From contig NZ_MU158698.1 in NCBI RefSeq assembly GCF_015210005.1, positions 1,633,611 through 1,697,610 of the forward strand: a stretch of 64,000 nucleotides of DNA. The letters run 5' to 3'. The notes under the pieces are model-generated. The model saw only the letters and a list, made by a program, of their open reading frames with translations, had not been told where the DNA came from and did no database searches. Positions 34,704 through 43,128 of the stretch are shown one piece after another. Position 1 is the stretch's first letter; every line of letters begins with the position of its first letter. The stretch is from Sphingobacterium hungaricum (lineage in GTDB: Bacteria; Bacteroidota; Bacteroidia; Sphingobacteriales; Sphingobacteriaceae). A program made the translations under genes and the position numbers.

Positions 34704-35702
34704 TTATAATCCCAGACGAGCTGATATTTCTAACATGCGCTCAATTGGTTTTTGTGCCCGCTGAATGACTTCCATTGGCAAATCAATTTCTGGCATTTCG
34801 TAGTACAAAGCGTTGTAAAGCTTCTCTAACGTATTTAATTTCATATGCGGACAATCGTTGCAGGCGCATAAGTTATTCGGCGGAGCCGCAATAAAAGTCT
34901 TTGTAGGACTTGATTTTTGCATTTGATGTAAAATACCGGATTCTGTTGCCACAATAAATGATTGAGCTTCATTTTCAATCGTGTATTTTAACATTCCTGA
35001 AGTGGATCCGATGTAATCTGCCTGCGCTAAAATATGTTCTTCACATTCAGGATGTGCTATAAATTTAGCTTCAGGATATGCTGCTCTTAACTGTGCTATA
35101 CGATCTTGAGAAAATATTTCATGAACCATGCATGCTCCATTCCACAGCACCATATCGCGACCGGTTTTCTTCATGACATAAGCTCCTAAATTACGGTCAG
35201 GACCAAAGATTATTTTTTGGTCTTTAGGCAAATCGTTTACAATCTGAACCGCATTGGAAGAAGTACAGACAATATCCGAAAGTGCTTTCAATTCAGCTGT
35301 GCAATTCACATAGGTGATTACTAAGTGATCTGGATAATTTTCTTTGAATTTCGCAAATAGGTGAGGTGGACAGCTGTCGGAAAGAGAACAGCCAGCTTTT
35401 AAATCGGGCAACAATACTTTTTTCGAAGGAGATAAAATTTTTGCTGTTTCGGCCATAAAATGAACTCCAGCGAAAACGATGATATCAGCCTCTGTTTTAG
35501 CTGCTTGCTGTGACAATCCTAAACTATCGCCAATATAATCCGCAATATCTTGAATTTCAGATTCTTGATAATAATGTGCTAAGATAACTGCATTCTTTTC
35601 TTTCTTAAGTTTGGCAATTTCTTGTACAATATCTATTGACGGATCGATTGCTACATCGATATATCCCTTAGCTTCTAAATCACGTTCAAAAATTGTATTC
35701 AT
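34704..35702 (-). CDS. nadA: Quinolinate synthase NadA
   Basis: NadA makes quinolinate from iminoaspartate and dihydroxyacetone phosphate with a 4Fe-4S cluster. The 332-residue protein has [20 protein letters not shown] (41-60), [12 protein letters not shown] (79-90), the cysteine stretches AGCSLSDSC and [29 protein letters not shown], and the C-terminal [18 protein letters not shown]. It is divergent from nadB, its functional partner, across the 479-base gap that is the oriC candidate. Start ATG at 35702. Confidence 0.95.
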   Translation of the reverse strand: MNTIFERDLEAKGYIDVAIDPSIDIVQEIAKLKKEKNAVILAHYYQESEIQDIADYIGDSLGLSQQAAKTEADIIVFAGVHFMAETAKILSPSKKVLLPDLKAGCSLSDSCPPHLFAKFKENYPDHLVITYVNCTAELKALSDIVCTSSNAVQIVNDLPKDQKIIFGPDRNLGAYVMKKTGRDMVLWNGACMVHEIFSQDRIAQLRAAYPEAKFIAHPECEEHILAQADYIGSTSGMLKYTIENEAQSFIVATESGILHQMQKSSPTKTFIAAPPNNLCACNDCPHMKLNTLEKLYNALYYEMPEIDLPMEVIQRAQKPIERMLEISARLGL

Positions 35703-36181
35703 TTTAATCTTCTTGATTTACACATCTTCCAATTGACACTACAAAAGTAACTAAAGAAATCGAAACGAAATTCACATTCCTTTTTTTCAATAAGATATAA
35801 TGTTTTTATTTAAAGAGAATCTTATTGTTTATTAGCCTGTGGAAAATGGGGAAAATTAATTTATTTTTTTGTTGCCTTTTGTAGTTAAAAGATTTTGTTA
35901 ACAATTTATTAACAGTTTTTGAAACTGTTATGATTGATTTTCAATAGACTAATTTTTGAGGGCTTTTCTTTTCCATAGTTTAATGTTTATTTTATGTGGT
36001 TTACTTTTTGTTAATATGTAGGTAATATTCTCTTAATATATTGTTCTAAAATTGTTGAATCGAGGCTGATTTGTGGAATAATAAATAGTTTTCATTTTTA
36101 ATCCACTTCATTACACAGGTTATCCACATTATTTGTTAATTTGTTGCTCAGTTCAGAGAATAGAAACCAGGTTTAGTTTAT
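35703..36181. other. oriC: Candidate replication origin (oriC) in the nadA-nadB intergenic gap
   Basis: The largest non-coding gap in the window, strongly A+T-rich with many T runs. It holds a perfect DnaA box TTATCCACA (36120-36128), a one-mismatch box TGTGGAAAA (35838-35846) and two-mismatch forms near 35996, 36072 and 36099. It also has TTGTTAACAA (palindrome, about 35895) and an inverted repeat AACAGTTT/AAACTGTT (35911-35929), an unwinding-prone segment. It must also carry both nad promoters. Nearby dnaA, dnaN, mnmG and parS sites support an origin region; function is inferred. Confidence 0.5.
36120..36128 (+). promoter_or_regulatory. Perfect DnaA box
   Basis: TTATCCACA, exact match to the consensus 9-mer, 54 bases before the nadB start. 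It is the only exact box I found in the two candidate origin gaps. Confidence 0.7.
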
Positions 36182-37774
36182 ATGCACAATAGAAAAGTAG
36201 ATTTCTTAATCGTTGGGTCGGGTATAGCAGGATTAAGTTTTGCGTTAAAGATTGCAGATTTTGGTAAAGTGTTGATTATCACAAAATCAAATGAAGATGA
36301 ATCGAATACCAAATATGCACAAGGCGGAGTTGCCGCAGTCATTGATGATACAGATAGTTTCGAAAATCACATTCAAGATACGTTAATTGCCGGTGATGGC
36401 CTATGCGATCAACAAGTTGTGGAAAACGTAGTAAAAGAAGGGCCGGACCGCATTGCAGAATTGATTGCTTATGGCACTTCATTCGACAAAGAAGCGTCTG
36501 GTGAATATGATTTAGCTAAAGAAGGTGGACATTCTGCTAACCGTATTTTGCATTATAAGGACATAACGGGTTATGAAATAGAACGTTCGCTATTAAAGAA
36601 AATCCATGAACATCCGAACATTGAAATATTAACCCATTATTTTGCAGTTGATTTAATCACCCAACATCATTTAGGTGAATTTGTGGATAAACGTTCTACA
36701 GATATTACCTGTTACGGTATTTATGCACTGAATACGAAAACCAATCTGATTGAAAAGTTTTTGGCTAAAGTGACATTAATGGCTTCCGGAGGTGCAGGAC
36801 ATATTTATTCGAGTACAACGAATCCAACTATTGCAACTGGGGATGGAATTGCAATGGTCTATCGCGCAAAAGGAAAAGTTAGAAATATGGAATTTTTCCA
36901 ATTTCATCCAACAGCCTTATATAATCCAAGAGAATATCCTGCCTTTTTAATATCTGAAGCGGTTCGTGGCTTTGGCGGTATTTTGCGCCGTGTAAATGGC
37001 GAATCGTTTATGGAGGAGTATGATGAACGCGCTTCATTAGCACCGCGCGATATTGTTGCTCGAGCGATCGATAGCGAAATGAAAAAGTCCGGAATTGATT
37101 ATGTGTATTTGGATATAACACATAAAAACAAAGCCGACTTATTGGCTCATTTTCCTAATATTTATGAAAAGTGTTTGTCGATTGGATTGGACATGACAAA
37201 GGATTATATTCCTGTTTCTCCAGCTGCACATTATCTATGTGGCGGAATTATGGTCGATGATTTTGGAAATACAAGCATCAATAATCTTTACGCCTGTGGC
37301 GAATGTTCTTCTACAGGATTGCATGGAGCAAATAGACTAGCTTCAAACTCACTATTGGAAGCTGCTGTGTACGCACATCGCATATTTTTAGACGCTAAAT
37401 CTAAGTTTGAAAAGATTCAGTACCAAGAAAGCATCCCAGATTGGGACGATTCAGATACGATATTATTGAATGAAGAAATCTTAGTGACGCATAATTTAAG
37501 AGAAACACAAAAATTAATGAGCGACTATGTTGGAATTGTGCGTTCTGATTTTAGGTTAGACCGCGCTATGCGTAGGCTTGGTTTCATCTATGAGGAGACT
37601 GAAGATTTTTATAAAAACACTAAACTTTCCGTAAAATTATGTGAATTGCGAAATGTGATTCAAGTTGCTTATTTGGTTGTTAAGTCAGCCACGTTACGTA
37701 AGGAATCAAGAGGACTGCATTACACAACGGATTACCCTTCGCACAGCGAATTATTAGAAGATACGATTATTTAA
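36182..37774 (+). CDS. nadB: L-aspartate oxidase NadB
   Basis: NadB oxidises L-aspartate to iminoaspartate, the substrate of NadA. The 530-residue flavoprotein begins with the FAD-binding DFLIVGSGIAGLSFALKIAD (residues 7-26), has KYAQGGVAAVIDDTDSFENH, the substrate-binding HSANRILHYKDITG, FFQFHPTALYNP and the C-terminal NLYACGECSSTGLHGANRLA followed by SNSLLEA. Length normal. Divergent from nadA; gamma carbonic anhydrase follows after nine bases. Confidence 0.96.
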   Translation: MHNRKVDFLIVGSGIAGLSFALKIADFGKVLIITKSNEDESNTKYAQGGVAAVIDDTDSFENHIQDTLIAGDGLCDQQVVENVVKEGPDRIAELIAYGTSFDKEASGEYDLAKEGGHSANRILHYKDITGYEIERSLLKKIHEHPNIEILTHYFAVDLITQHHLGEFVDKRSTDITCYGIYALNTKTNLIEKFLAKVTLMASGGAGHIYSSTTNPTIATGDGIAMVYRAKGKVRNMEFFQFHPTALYNPREYPAFLISEAVRGFGGILRRVNGESFMEEYDERASLAPRDIVARAIDSEMKKSGIDYVYLDITHKNKADLLAHFPNIYEKCLSIGLDMTKDYIPVSPAAHYLCGGIMVDDFGNTSINNLYACGECSSTGLHGANRLASNSLLEAAVYAHRIFLDAKSKFEKIQYQESIPDWDDSDTILLNEEILVTHNLRETQKLMSDYVGIVRSDFRLDRAMRRLGFIYEETEDFYKNTKLSVKLCELRNVIQVAYLVVKSATLRKESRGLHYTTDYPSHSELLEDTII

Positions 37775-37783
37775 TTAGACCTT

Positions 37784-38299
37784 ATGCCTACCATTTTACC
37801 TGTAGAAGATAAATATCCAAGTATTGATGATGCAGTTTTTATTGCTCCGAATTGCACCATTGTTGGTGATGTGGTTATAGGCAAGAACTGTTCTGTTTGG
37901 TTCAATGCGGTCATTCGTGGCGATGTCAACTTTATTAAGATTGGTGATTATACGAATATTCAAGACAATGTGACTATTCATTGTACTTATTTAAAGAATG
38001 GAACGACAATAGGAAATTACGTGAATATCGGGCATAATTCGATTGTTCACGGATGCATCGTCCATGATTATGTTTTGTTGGGAATGGGTTCTATCGTGAT
38101 GGATAATGCAGTTATTGAGAGCAATGTGATTATTGCAGCTGGAGCTGTTGTTCTGGAAAATACGGTATGTGAATCTGGTTTTCTATATGCCGGAATTCCA
38201 GCAAAAAAAATCAAGCCTTTGACCGATGAACAATTGGGAATGTTACAGCAATTGCCGCATAACTATGTAAAGTACAGCGGTTGGTTTACGGAGAAGTAA
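37784..38299 (+). CDS. Gamma carbonic anhydrase-like hexapeptide protein
   Basis: Gamma-class carbonic anhydrase family proteins are trimeric left-handed beta-helices that bind zinc by histidines. The 171-residue protein has repeating hexapeptides (IVGDVVIGKNCSVWFNAVIRGD, here in short steps), the metal region IQDNVTIHCT (65-74) and YVNIGHNSIVHGCIVHDYVL (about 84-103) with three histidines, then a C-terminal helix. The typical order supports binding of zinc; activity is unproven for many members of this subgroup (YrdA/CaiE-like). Likely co-transcribed with nadB. Confidence 0.92.
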   Translation: MPTILPVEDKYPSIDDAVFIAPNCTIVGDVVIGKNCSVWFNAVIRGDVNFIKIGDYTNIQDNVTIHCTYLKNGTTIGNYVNIGHNSIVHGCIVHDYVLLGMGSIVMDNAVIESNVIIAAGAVVLENTVCESGFLYAGIPAKKIKPLTDEQLGMLQQLPHNYVKYSGWFTEK

Positions 38300-38310
38300 A
38301 ATAAGAGGTA

Positions 38311-38493
38311 TCAAATTGAGTATTTTAATTTGATTTTTGATATTTGTTCATTTAATGTAAGTATATTGTTGCCTCTCTTAACAATTTTACCCGATTTTAC
38401 CATTTCATTGTATCTATCATTGGCTTTTGTCAATGAATTTAATTTTGATGGAGCATCTTTTATAGCCTTGACATCATCATAAGTTTTTCCCAT
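38311..38493 (-). CDS. Small protein of unknown function, partner of SDH_sah gene
   Basis: A 60-residue charged product (MGKTYDDVKAIKDAPSKLNS onward) with no signal peptide or membrane segment and no recognised family. It starts six bases after the stop of the SDH_sah gene, so the two are probably co-transcribed; both begin with MGK. Base composition of the pair is more A+T-rich than the neighbours. Possibilities include a regulator, adaptor or substrate of the protease-like protein, but nothing in the sequence decides. Confidence 0.6.
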   Translation of the reverse strand: MGKTYDDVKAIKDAPSKLNSLTKANDRYNEMVKSGKIVKRGNNILTLNEQISKIKLKYSI

Positions 38494-38499
38494 ATTATT

Positions 38500-39372
38500 T
38501 TATATAAAGTTCCTTGTGTTTATAAATATTTTGGTTTGATTTATTCTAACATAATCATCCATAAGTTCATAATAATCTCTTATTAAATCTCTTAATTCTG
38601 TTTTATTAGAATAATCTTCAATTTCTAATTTCAACTCTTTTAAATCGTGGATATTTATTGGTCTAGCGTGTGATTTCCATTTGTTATTATTACTCAAATC
38701 ATCTGCTATTTCTGTGGCTCTTTTCTCTTTTTGATTTTCTGTTACTACTGTACCTATCAAAGAACTATTTGTTCTATGGACAGTCCAATTTTTAAACTTA
38801 TATTTTACCAACCATTTTTTTAATAAGGCTATTGTTAGGTCTTTAGCTTGTTCGTATCCCCTTAATTCTGCTAAATCAAAATCTCTTAAAATTAGAAATT
38901 CAGAATCTGATATAGAACCATCTCTTGCTTTTTCAAGTAAATCGTTTATTTTATCAAGATATCCTAATGCGGCAACAAATTTGCCATCTTTGTTAATTAC
39001 CTGCGGGTCAATAGGGCCTAAAATGGAGAGATAATCCATATAAATATTATCTCCACTCATGCAAAAGATAGTGCCGGCACTATATGCGTAGTCAGGTACA
39101 ATAAAATTTACTTCATCATAATGGTGTCTTAAGATATTTACGTATCTCTCTACGACTTCTGCGCTTCCGCCTGTAGTGGTTAATACAATAAAAATGCTAC
39201 TTTTTTTATTTGGATCTGATGCAAGCTCTTCTACTATTCTTGCAAAACTGTTTTGCAATCCTTCAACAAATGGGCCGTAATAGACCAGTACATCTGCATT
39301 CAAATTATTTTCTATTTTCTCTATGTACTCTTTTAAAGAGGTTTGAGCATATTCATTAAGAGATTTACCCAT
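38500..39372 (-). CDS. SDH_sah (ClpP-crotonase fold) serine protease-like protein
   Basis: The family is named after serine dehydrogenase proteinases and belongs with SppA/ClpP-type serine hydrolases. The 290-residue protein has the oxyanion-type segment VLTTTGGSAEVVERYV (63-78), the nucleophile motif DYAYSAGTIFCMSGD (94-108) with candidate Ser98, and SILGPIDPQV (116-125), the family signature. It lacks a signal peptide or membrane helix, and the C-terminal third is charged helix. Flanked by housekeeping genes, more A+T-rich than they are, with a 60-residue gene just downstream. Target unknown; defence or stress roles are conjecture. Confidence 0.82.
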   Translation of the reverse strand: MGKSLNEYAQTSLKEYIEKIENNLNADVLVYYGPFVEGLQNSFARIVEELASDPNKKSSIFIVLTTTGGSAEVVERYVNILRHHYDEVNFIVPDYAYSAGTIFCMSGDNIYMDYLSILGPIDPQVINKDGKFVAALGYLDKINDLLEKARDGSISDSEFLILRDFDLAELRGYEQAKDLTIALLKKWLVKYKFKNWTVHRTNSSLIGTVVTENQKEKRATEIADDLSNNNKWKSHARPINIHDLKELKLEIEDYSNKTELRDLIRDYYELMDDYVRINQTKIFINTRNFI

Positions 39373-39457
39373 AACAAATTTATAATTGACCTAATCTGTT
39401 TATTATTAGATGTATACTTTATATATAAATATAGTTAATTATAAATAAATTGTAAAA

Positions 39458-41137
39458 TCAATCAAATTTTATTGCGATAGTCTCATTCTGCTCCCAGTTA
39501 GCTCGAATGGTGAATGTTTTATCCAAGTACCAAATATTTTCAGGTTCTCGTTTTTCATAAACATCTCCAGCATCCCATTTGCCATTTCGATTCAAGTCTT
39601 CAATAATTCGTAATGAATATTTTCCTCCAGGATATTTTACGTAACTCACAATTCTATTATCTGGAATTACGCTTCGATTGAAAAGCTTTTCTTTCGTTTC
39701 ATCAATCAATTCAATGATGTATTGCTTATCAGCATCTAAGCCCGTTAGAGTCAAATTAATGTCGCCGTAGTTATCGGATTCATCTAAGGTGAAACTCGCC
39801 TTAAACTCCTTGTTTGTATCGTCAAACGGACTCTTTAATGCACCTTCTTCCAATACCAATTCGTAATTCCGTTTAGGGCGCCAATTGAAGCGGATATGGT
39901 AAAGATTACTGTTTAATGAATCCTGCTGCAATTGAAAATTACGTCTGGATACGCTGTCTTCCATAATTAAGACTTTTGCCTTATCAACGGAAGCTAAAGG
40001 TGTTTTAGTGGTTAAAGTGATGTGTTTTATGCGATCTACTTTGTTGCTGATATTTAATACAGGCAAAAGGGAACGGTCTATTTTTAGATTTCTTGGCTTG
40101 CGCAAAAGAATGGTATCTAGAACGTCATTACCGTCATTCACTTGAAATTTTAGAGAGTCAAACTCGATGTTATCAACGTATACAAATGCGGAATCATTAG
40201 CCTCGCTATAACGGACAAATTTTGAAGCATCTAATTCTGCTGGAGATAAAATGGTTAATTGAGGATCGTCTAAAGTTTTATTGTAGGTAAGCAAAGCAGA
40301 TCCATCTTTTTCAACTTTTTTGTCCAGGTTTCTAAAAACTAATGGCTGACCTTTGGTATAAACCAACTTGATGTTGTTTACATTTTGGTCGAGCACAATA
40401 CTATCTTGCAGAAAACCGATCCACTCATCAGTACCGTTAAAGATGCGGTCGTTATTCTGTTCTTTGATTGCATAGATTCTATATGTATTTTCTCTTAGGT
40501 TTCTGAACGAGAATTTTCCCAATGAATCCACGGTTGTGTAAATACTAGCTTTTCTTTTTCCGAAAATACTGTCTTGTGATGTAGGGATTAAAACGACATT
40601 GACATCTTTATCCTTATCGTATTTAAATTCTTTCGTATACCCATTCATCACCGAGCCGGTAATGACCAAAGAATCCAATTCATTTCCGGTCGCAAAAACA
40701 TAACTGTAATTCGTAAGCGGATTGCCTTCGTTATAGTCGACCAATCCTTTTCCAAAATTAATTGTGTAGGTGCTGTTGTTGTCCAGCGAATCCGGAAGTT
40801 TGATAATTAGATTTTTTTTCTTGATGCGATATTCGGGTTGGATGTCCACATCGGGAGAAATACTAAATTCCTTAAATTGGTTACTGATTTTTACGTACTC
40901 GTCGAAAGTAATCGTAATTTCTTTCTCTTTAAAATTTGTTGTCAAGTTCGCCGGCGACTCATTCAAAATTTTTGGTGGCAACGAATCTTTAGGACCGCCG
41001 GTTGGCTTTTGCATGTTTGCACATTGAATACAAGTTAAAAAAATTAATGCGAAAAAGGCTAAAAGAACTAGTCTTTGCGATAAGCACGTTTTTAGCGCTT
41101 TTGAGCTATTTTTATCTTTTTTTAATAGTTGTATCAT
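39458..41137 (-). CDS. Big_5-domain (Ig-like) lipoprotein
   Basis: A Bacteroidota envelope lipoprotein of unknown role. The 559-residue product has a lipoprotein signal (VLLAFFALIFLTCIQC, Cys39) followed by the conserved CANMQKPTGGPKDSLPPKIL and a Big_5 (Ig-like) domain at about residues 52-150 with SPANLTTNFKEKEITITFDE and YTINFGKGLVDYNEGN. Later parts resemble carboxypeptidase-like/Ig beta modules, and the end has YPGGKYSLRIIEDLNRNGKW, a lipid- or calcium-type DxNxNGxWD loop. It faces mnmG on the same strand with about 77 bases between. Confidence 0.86.
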   Translation of the reverse strand: MIQLLKKDKNSSKALKTCLSQRLVLLAFFALIFLTCIQCANMQKPTGGPKDSLPPKILNESPANLTTNFKEKEITITFDEYVKISNQFKEFSISPDVDIQPEYRIKKKNLIIKLPDSLDNNSTYTINFGKGLVDYNEGNPLTNYSYVFATGNELDSLVITGSVMNGYTKEFKYDKDKDVNVVLIPTSQDSIFGKRKASIYTTVDSLGKFSFRNLRENTYRIYAIKEQNNDRIFNGTDEWIGFLQDSIVLDQNVNNIKLVYTKGQPLVFRNLDKKVEKDGSALLTYNKTLDDPQLTILSPAELDASKFVRYSEANDSAFVYVDNIEFDSLKFQVNDGNDVLDTILLRKPRNLKIDRSLLPVLNISNKVDRIKHITLTTKTPLASVDKAKVLIMEDSVSRRNFQLQQDSLNSNLYHIRFNWRPKRNYELVLEEGALKSPFDDTNKEFKASFTLDESDNYGDINLTLTGLDADKQYIIELIDETKEKLFNRSVIPDNRIVSYVKYPGGKYSLRIIEDLNRNGKWDAGDVYEKREPENIWYLDKTFTIRANWEQNETIAIKFD

Positions 41138-41214
41138 ATATTTTAAAATATGCGCTTAAATCTCTTTATTTTAACCCAATTTTTATATTACCTAATTAAT
41201 TGTATTTCAATTAA

Positions 41215-43074
41215 TTAACTCATATGAACCATCAAAACACTGATATCTGAAGGAGAGACTCCAGAAATCCGTGAAGCTTGGCCTAAAGTTCTAGGTTTTA
41301 CTTTCAGTAATTTTTCTTTTGCTTCAATCGATAAGGAAACGATGGATTTGTAATCGAATTCAGGATTGATTTCTCTGTCTTCCATTTTTTTCATCCGGTT
41401 GACAATTTCCAGTTCTTTCTGAAAATAGCTATCGTATTTTACTTTGATCTCCGCTTGCTCGATTGTTTCTTCGTCGAATTGATTTAATAGATTCTTAAAT
41501 TCGGTATTTGCTTTTGCTAAATCAAAAATTCCAATTTGAGGTCTGCTCAATATAGCATATAACTTTGTTTTCTGATTAACTTCGGATGAACCAAGTTCTT
41601 GGAGAATCGGATTAATTTCAGTTTCAGAAATGCTGTTCTTTCTCAGGTATGAAACAATCTCATCTGAATTTCTTATTTTCTGATTCACTTTTTCTAAGCG
41701 TTCATCAGATACTAAACCTAATTCATGAGCCATTGGAGTCAAGCGGATATCAGCATTATCTTGTCTCAACAGCAAGCGATGTTCCGCTCGTGAAGTGAAC
41801 ATCCGATAAGGTTCGTCGGTTCCTTTGGTTACTAAGTCATCTATTAAAACGCCGATGTATGATTCCGCTCTTTTCAAGATTAGTTCATGTTGATCATTGA
41901 TGCGTTGATGTGCATTAACCCCTGCTACAAAACCTTGTGCCGCGGCTTCTTCATACCCTGTCGTTCCGTTAATCTGTCCTGCAAAAAATAGGTGTTTTAC
42001 GCGCAATGTTTCCAAGGTTAAATCCAATTGCATTGGTGGAAAATAATCGTATTCTATCGCATATCCTGGACGGTACATTTTTGCTTTTTCAAATCCCGGA
42101 ATTAATTGCATTGCCTTTAATTGTACATCCTCAGGAAGCGAAGTAGAAAAACCATTTACATAAATTTCTACTGTTTTAAATCCTTCTGGTTCTACGAATA
42201 TTTGATGACGGTCACGTTCTGCAAAACGATTGATTTTATCTTCTATGGATGGACAATAGCGAGGGCCTAAACCTTTAATCCTTCCGGTAAACATTGGTGA
42301 TTTTTCAAAGCCCGTCTTCAATACTTCATGAACGGCCGAGTTCGTATACGTAATCCAACAGCACCGTTGTTCCTGTGGAATCTCAACATCCGTGTAAGAA
42401 AAGCGTCCTCTTTTTTCGTCGCCCCACTGTTCTTCCATCAAGGAATAATTCAAGCTTCTTCCGTCCACACGCGGCGGAGTTCCTGTCTTCATTCTTCCTG
42501 ATTCGAAACCTAGGGAAACCAATTGTTCTGTTAATCCAGTTGCTGCCTTCTCTCCTGTTCTGCCACCACCAAATTTCTTTTCTCCAATATGAATAGTACC
42601 ATTTAAAAAAGTTCCATTAGTCAAGACTACGGCATCCGATTCTATGCGTGCTCCCAATGAAGTAATGACACCACAAGCTTTTCCATTCTCCACTAAAACT
42701 TCTTTGACGGTATCTTGCCACATGTCCAGGTTGGAAATGCTTTCTAAAGTTAGACGCCATTCTTCTGCGAAACGCATGCGGTCATTCTGTGTTCTTGGGC
42801 TCCACATTGCAGGTCCTTTCGAACGGTTCAGCATTCTGAACTGAATAGTTGACTTGTCTGCGATGATTCCGGTGTATCCACCCATAGCGTCAATTTCGCG
42901 AACGATTTGGCCTTTTGCCACACCTCCAATCGCCGGATTGCAACTCATTTGTGCAATCACTCCCATGTTCATCGTGATTAATAAAACCGATGAACCCATG
43001 TTTGCTGCCGCTGCCGCTGCTTCACAGCCCGCATGCCCAGCGCCCACCACAATGACATTATATTTCTTAAACAT
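41215..43074 (-). CDS. mnmG: tRNA uridine-5-carboxymethylaminomethyl modification enzyme MnmG (GidA)
   Basis: MnmG with MnmE installs the cmnm group on U34 of certain tRNAs. The 619-residue protein has the N-terminal FAD motif [20 protein letters not shown] (8-27), [20 protein letters not shown], the conserved [19 protein letters not shown] and [15 protein letters not shown], and [20 protein letters not shown]. The C-terminal helical domain is complete. GidA near the origin is a frequent bacterial arrangement. Two parS-like sites lie just upstream of its start. Confidence 0.97.
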   Translation of the reverse strand: MFKKYNVIVVGAGHAGCEAAAAAANMGSSVLLITMNMGVIAQMSCNPAIGGVAKGQIVREIDAMGGYTGIIADKSTIQFRMLNRSKGPAMWSPRTQNDRMRFAEEWRLTLESISNLDMWQDTVKEVLVENGKACGVITSLGARIESDAVVLTNGTFLNGTIHIGEKKFGGGRTGEKAATGLTEQLVSLGFESGRMKTGTPPRVDGRSLNYSLMEEQWGDEKRGRFSYTDVEIPQEQRCCWITYTNSAVHEVLKTGFEKSPMFTGRIKGLGPRYCPSIEDKINRFAERDRHQIFVEPEGFKTVEIYVNGFSTSLPEDVQLKAMQLIPGFEKAKMYRPGYAIEYDYFPPMQLDLTLETLRVKHLFFAGQINGTTGYEEAAAQGFVAGVNAHQRINDQHELILKRAESYIGVLIDDLVTKGTDEPYRMFTSRAEHRLLLRQDNADIRLTPMAHELGLVSDERLEKVNQKIRNSDEIVSYLRKNSISETEINPILQELGSSEVNQKTKLYAILSRPQIGIFDLAKANTEFKNLLNQFDEETIEQAEIKVKYDSYFQKELEIVNRMKKMEDREINPEFDYKSIVSLSIEAKEKLLKVKPRTLGQASRISGVSPSDISVLMVHMS

Positions 43075-43086
43075 ATATTTTCGTAC

Positions 43087-43102
43087 TGTTCCACGTGGAA
43101 CG
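43087..43102. other. parS: parS-like ParB-binding site 1
   Basis: TGTTCCACGTGGAACG matches the parS consensus TGTTNCACGTGNAACA except the last base and is an almost perfect palindrome. It lies in the mnmG leader, ten bases from a second site. Confidence 0.7.
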
Positions 43103-43112
43103 TTTTGGTTTT

Positions 43113-43128
43113 TGTTCCACGTGAAACA
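43113..43128. other. parS: parS-like ParB-binding site 2
   Basis: TGTTCCACGTGAAACA matches the classical parS form TGTTNCACGTGAAACA exactly. It directly abuts the stop codon of the ABC-F gene (43129-43131). Two sites this close near mnmG fit an origin-proximal centromere loading ParB and, through it, the SMC-ScpAB condensin. Confidence 0.78.
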
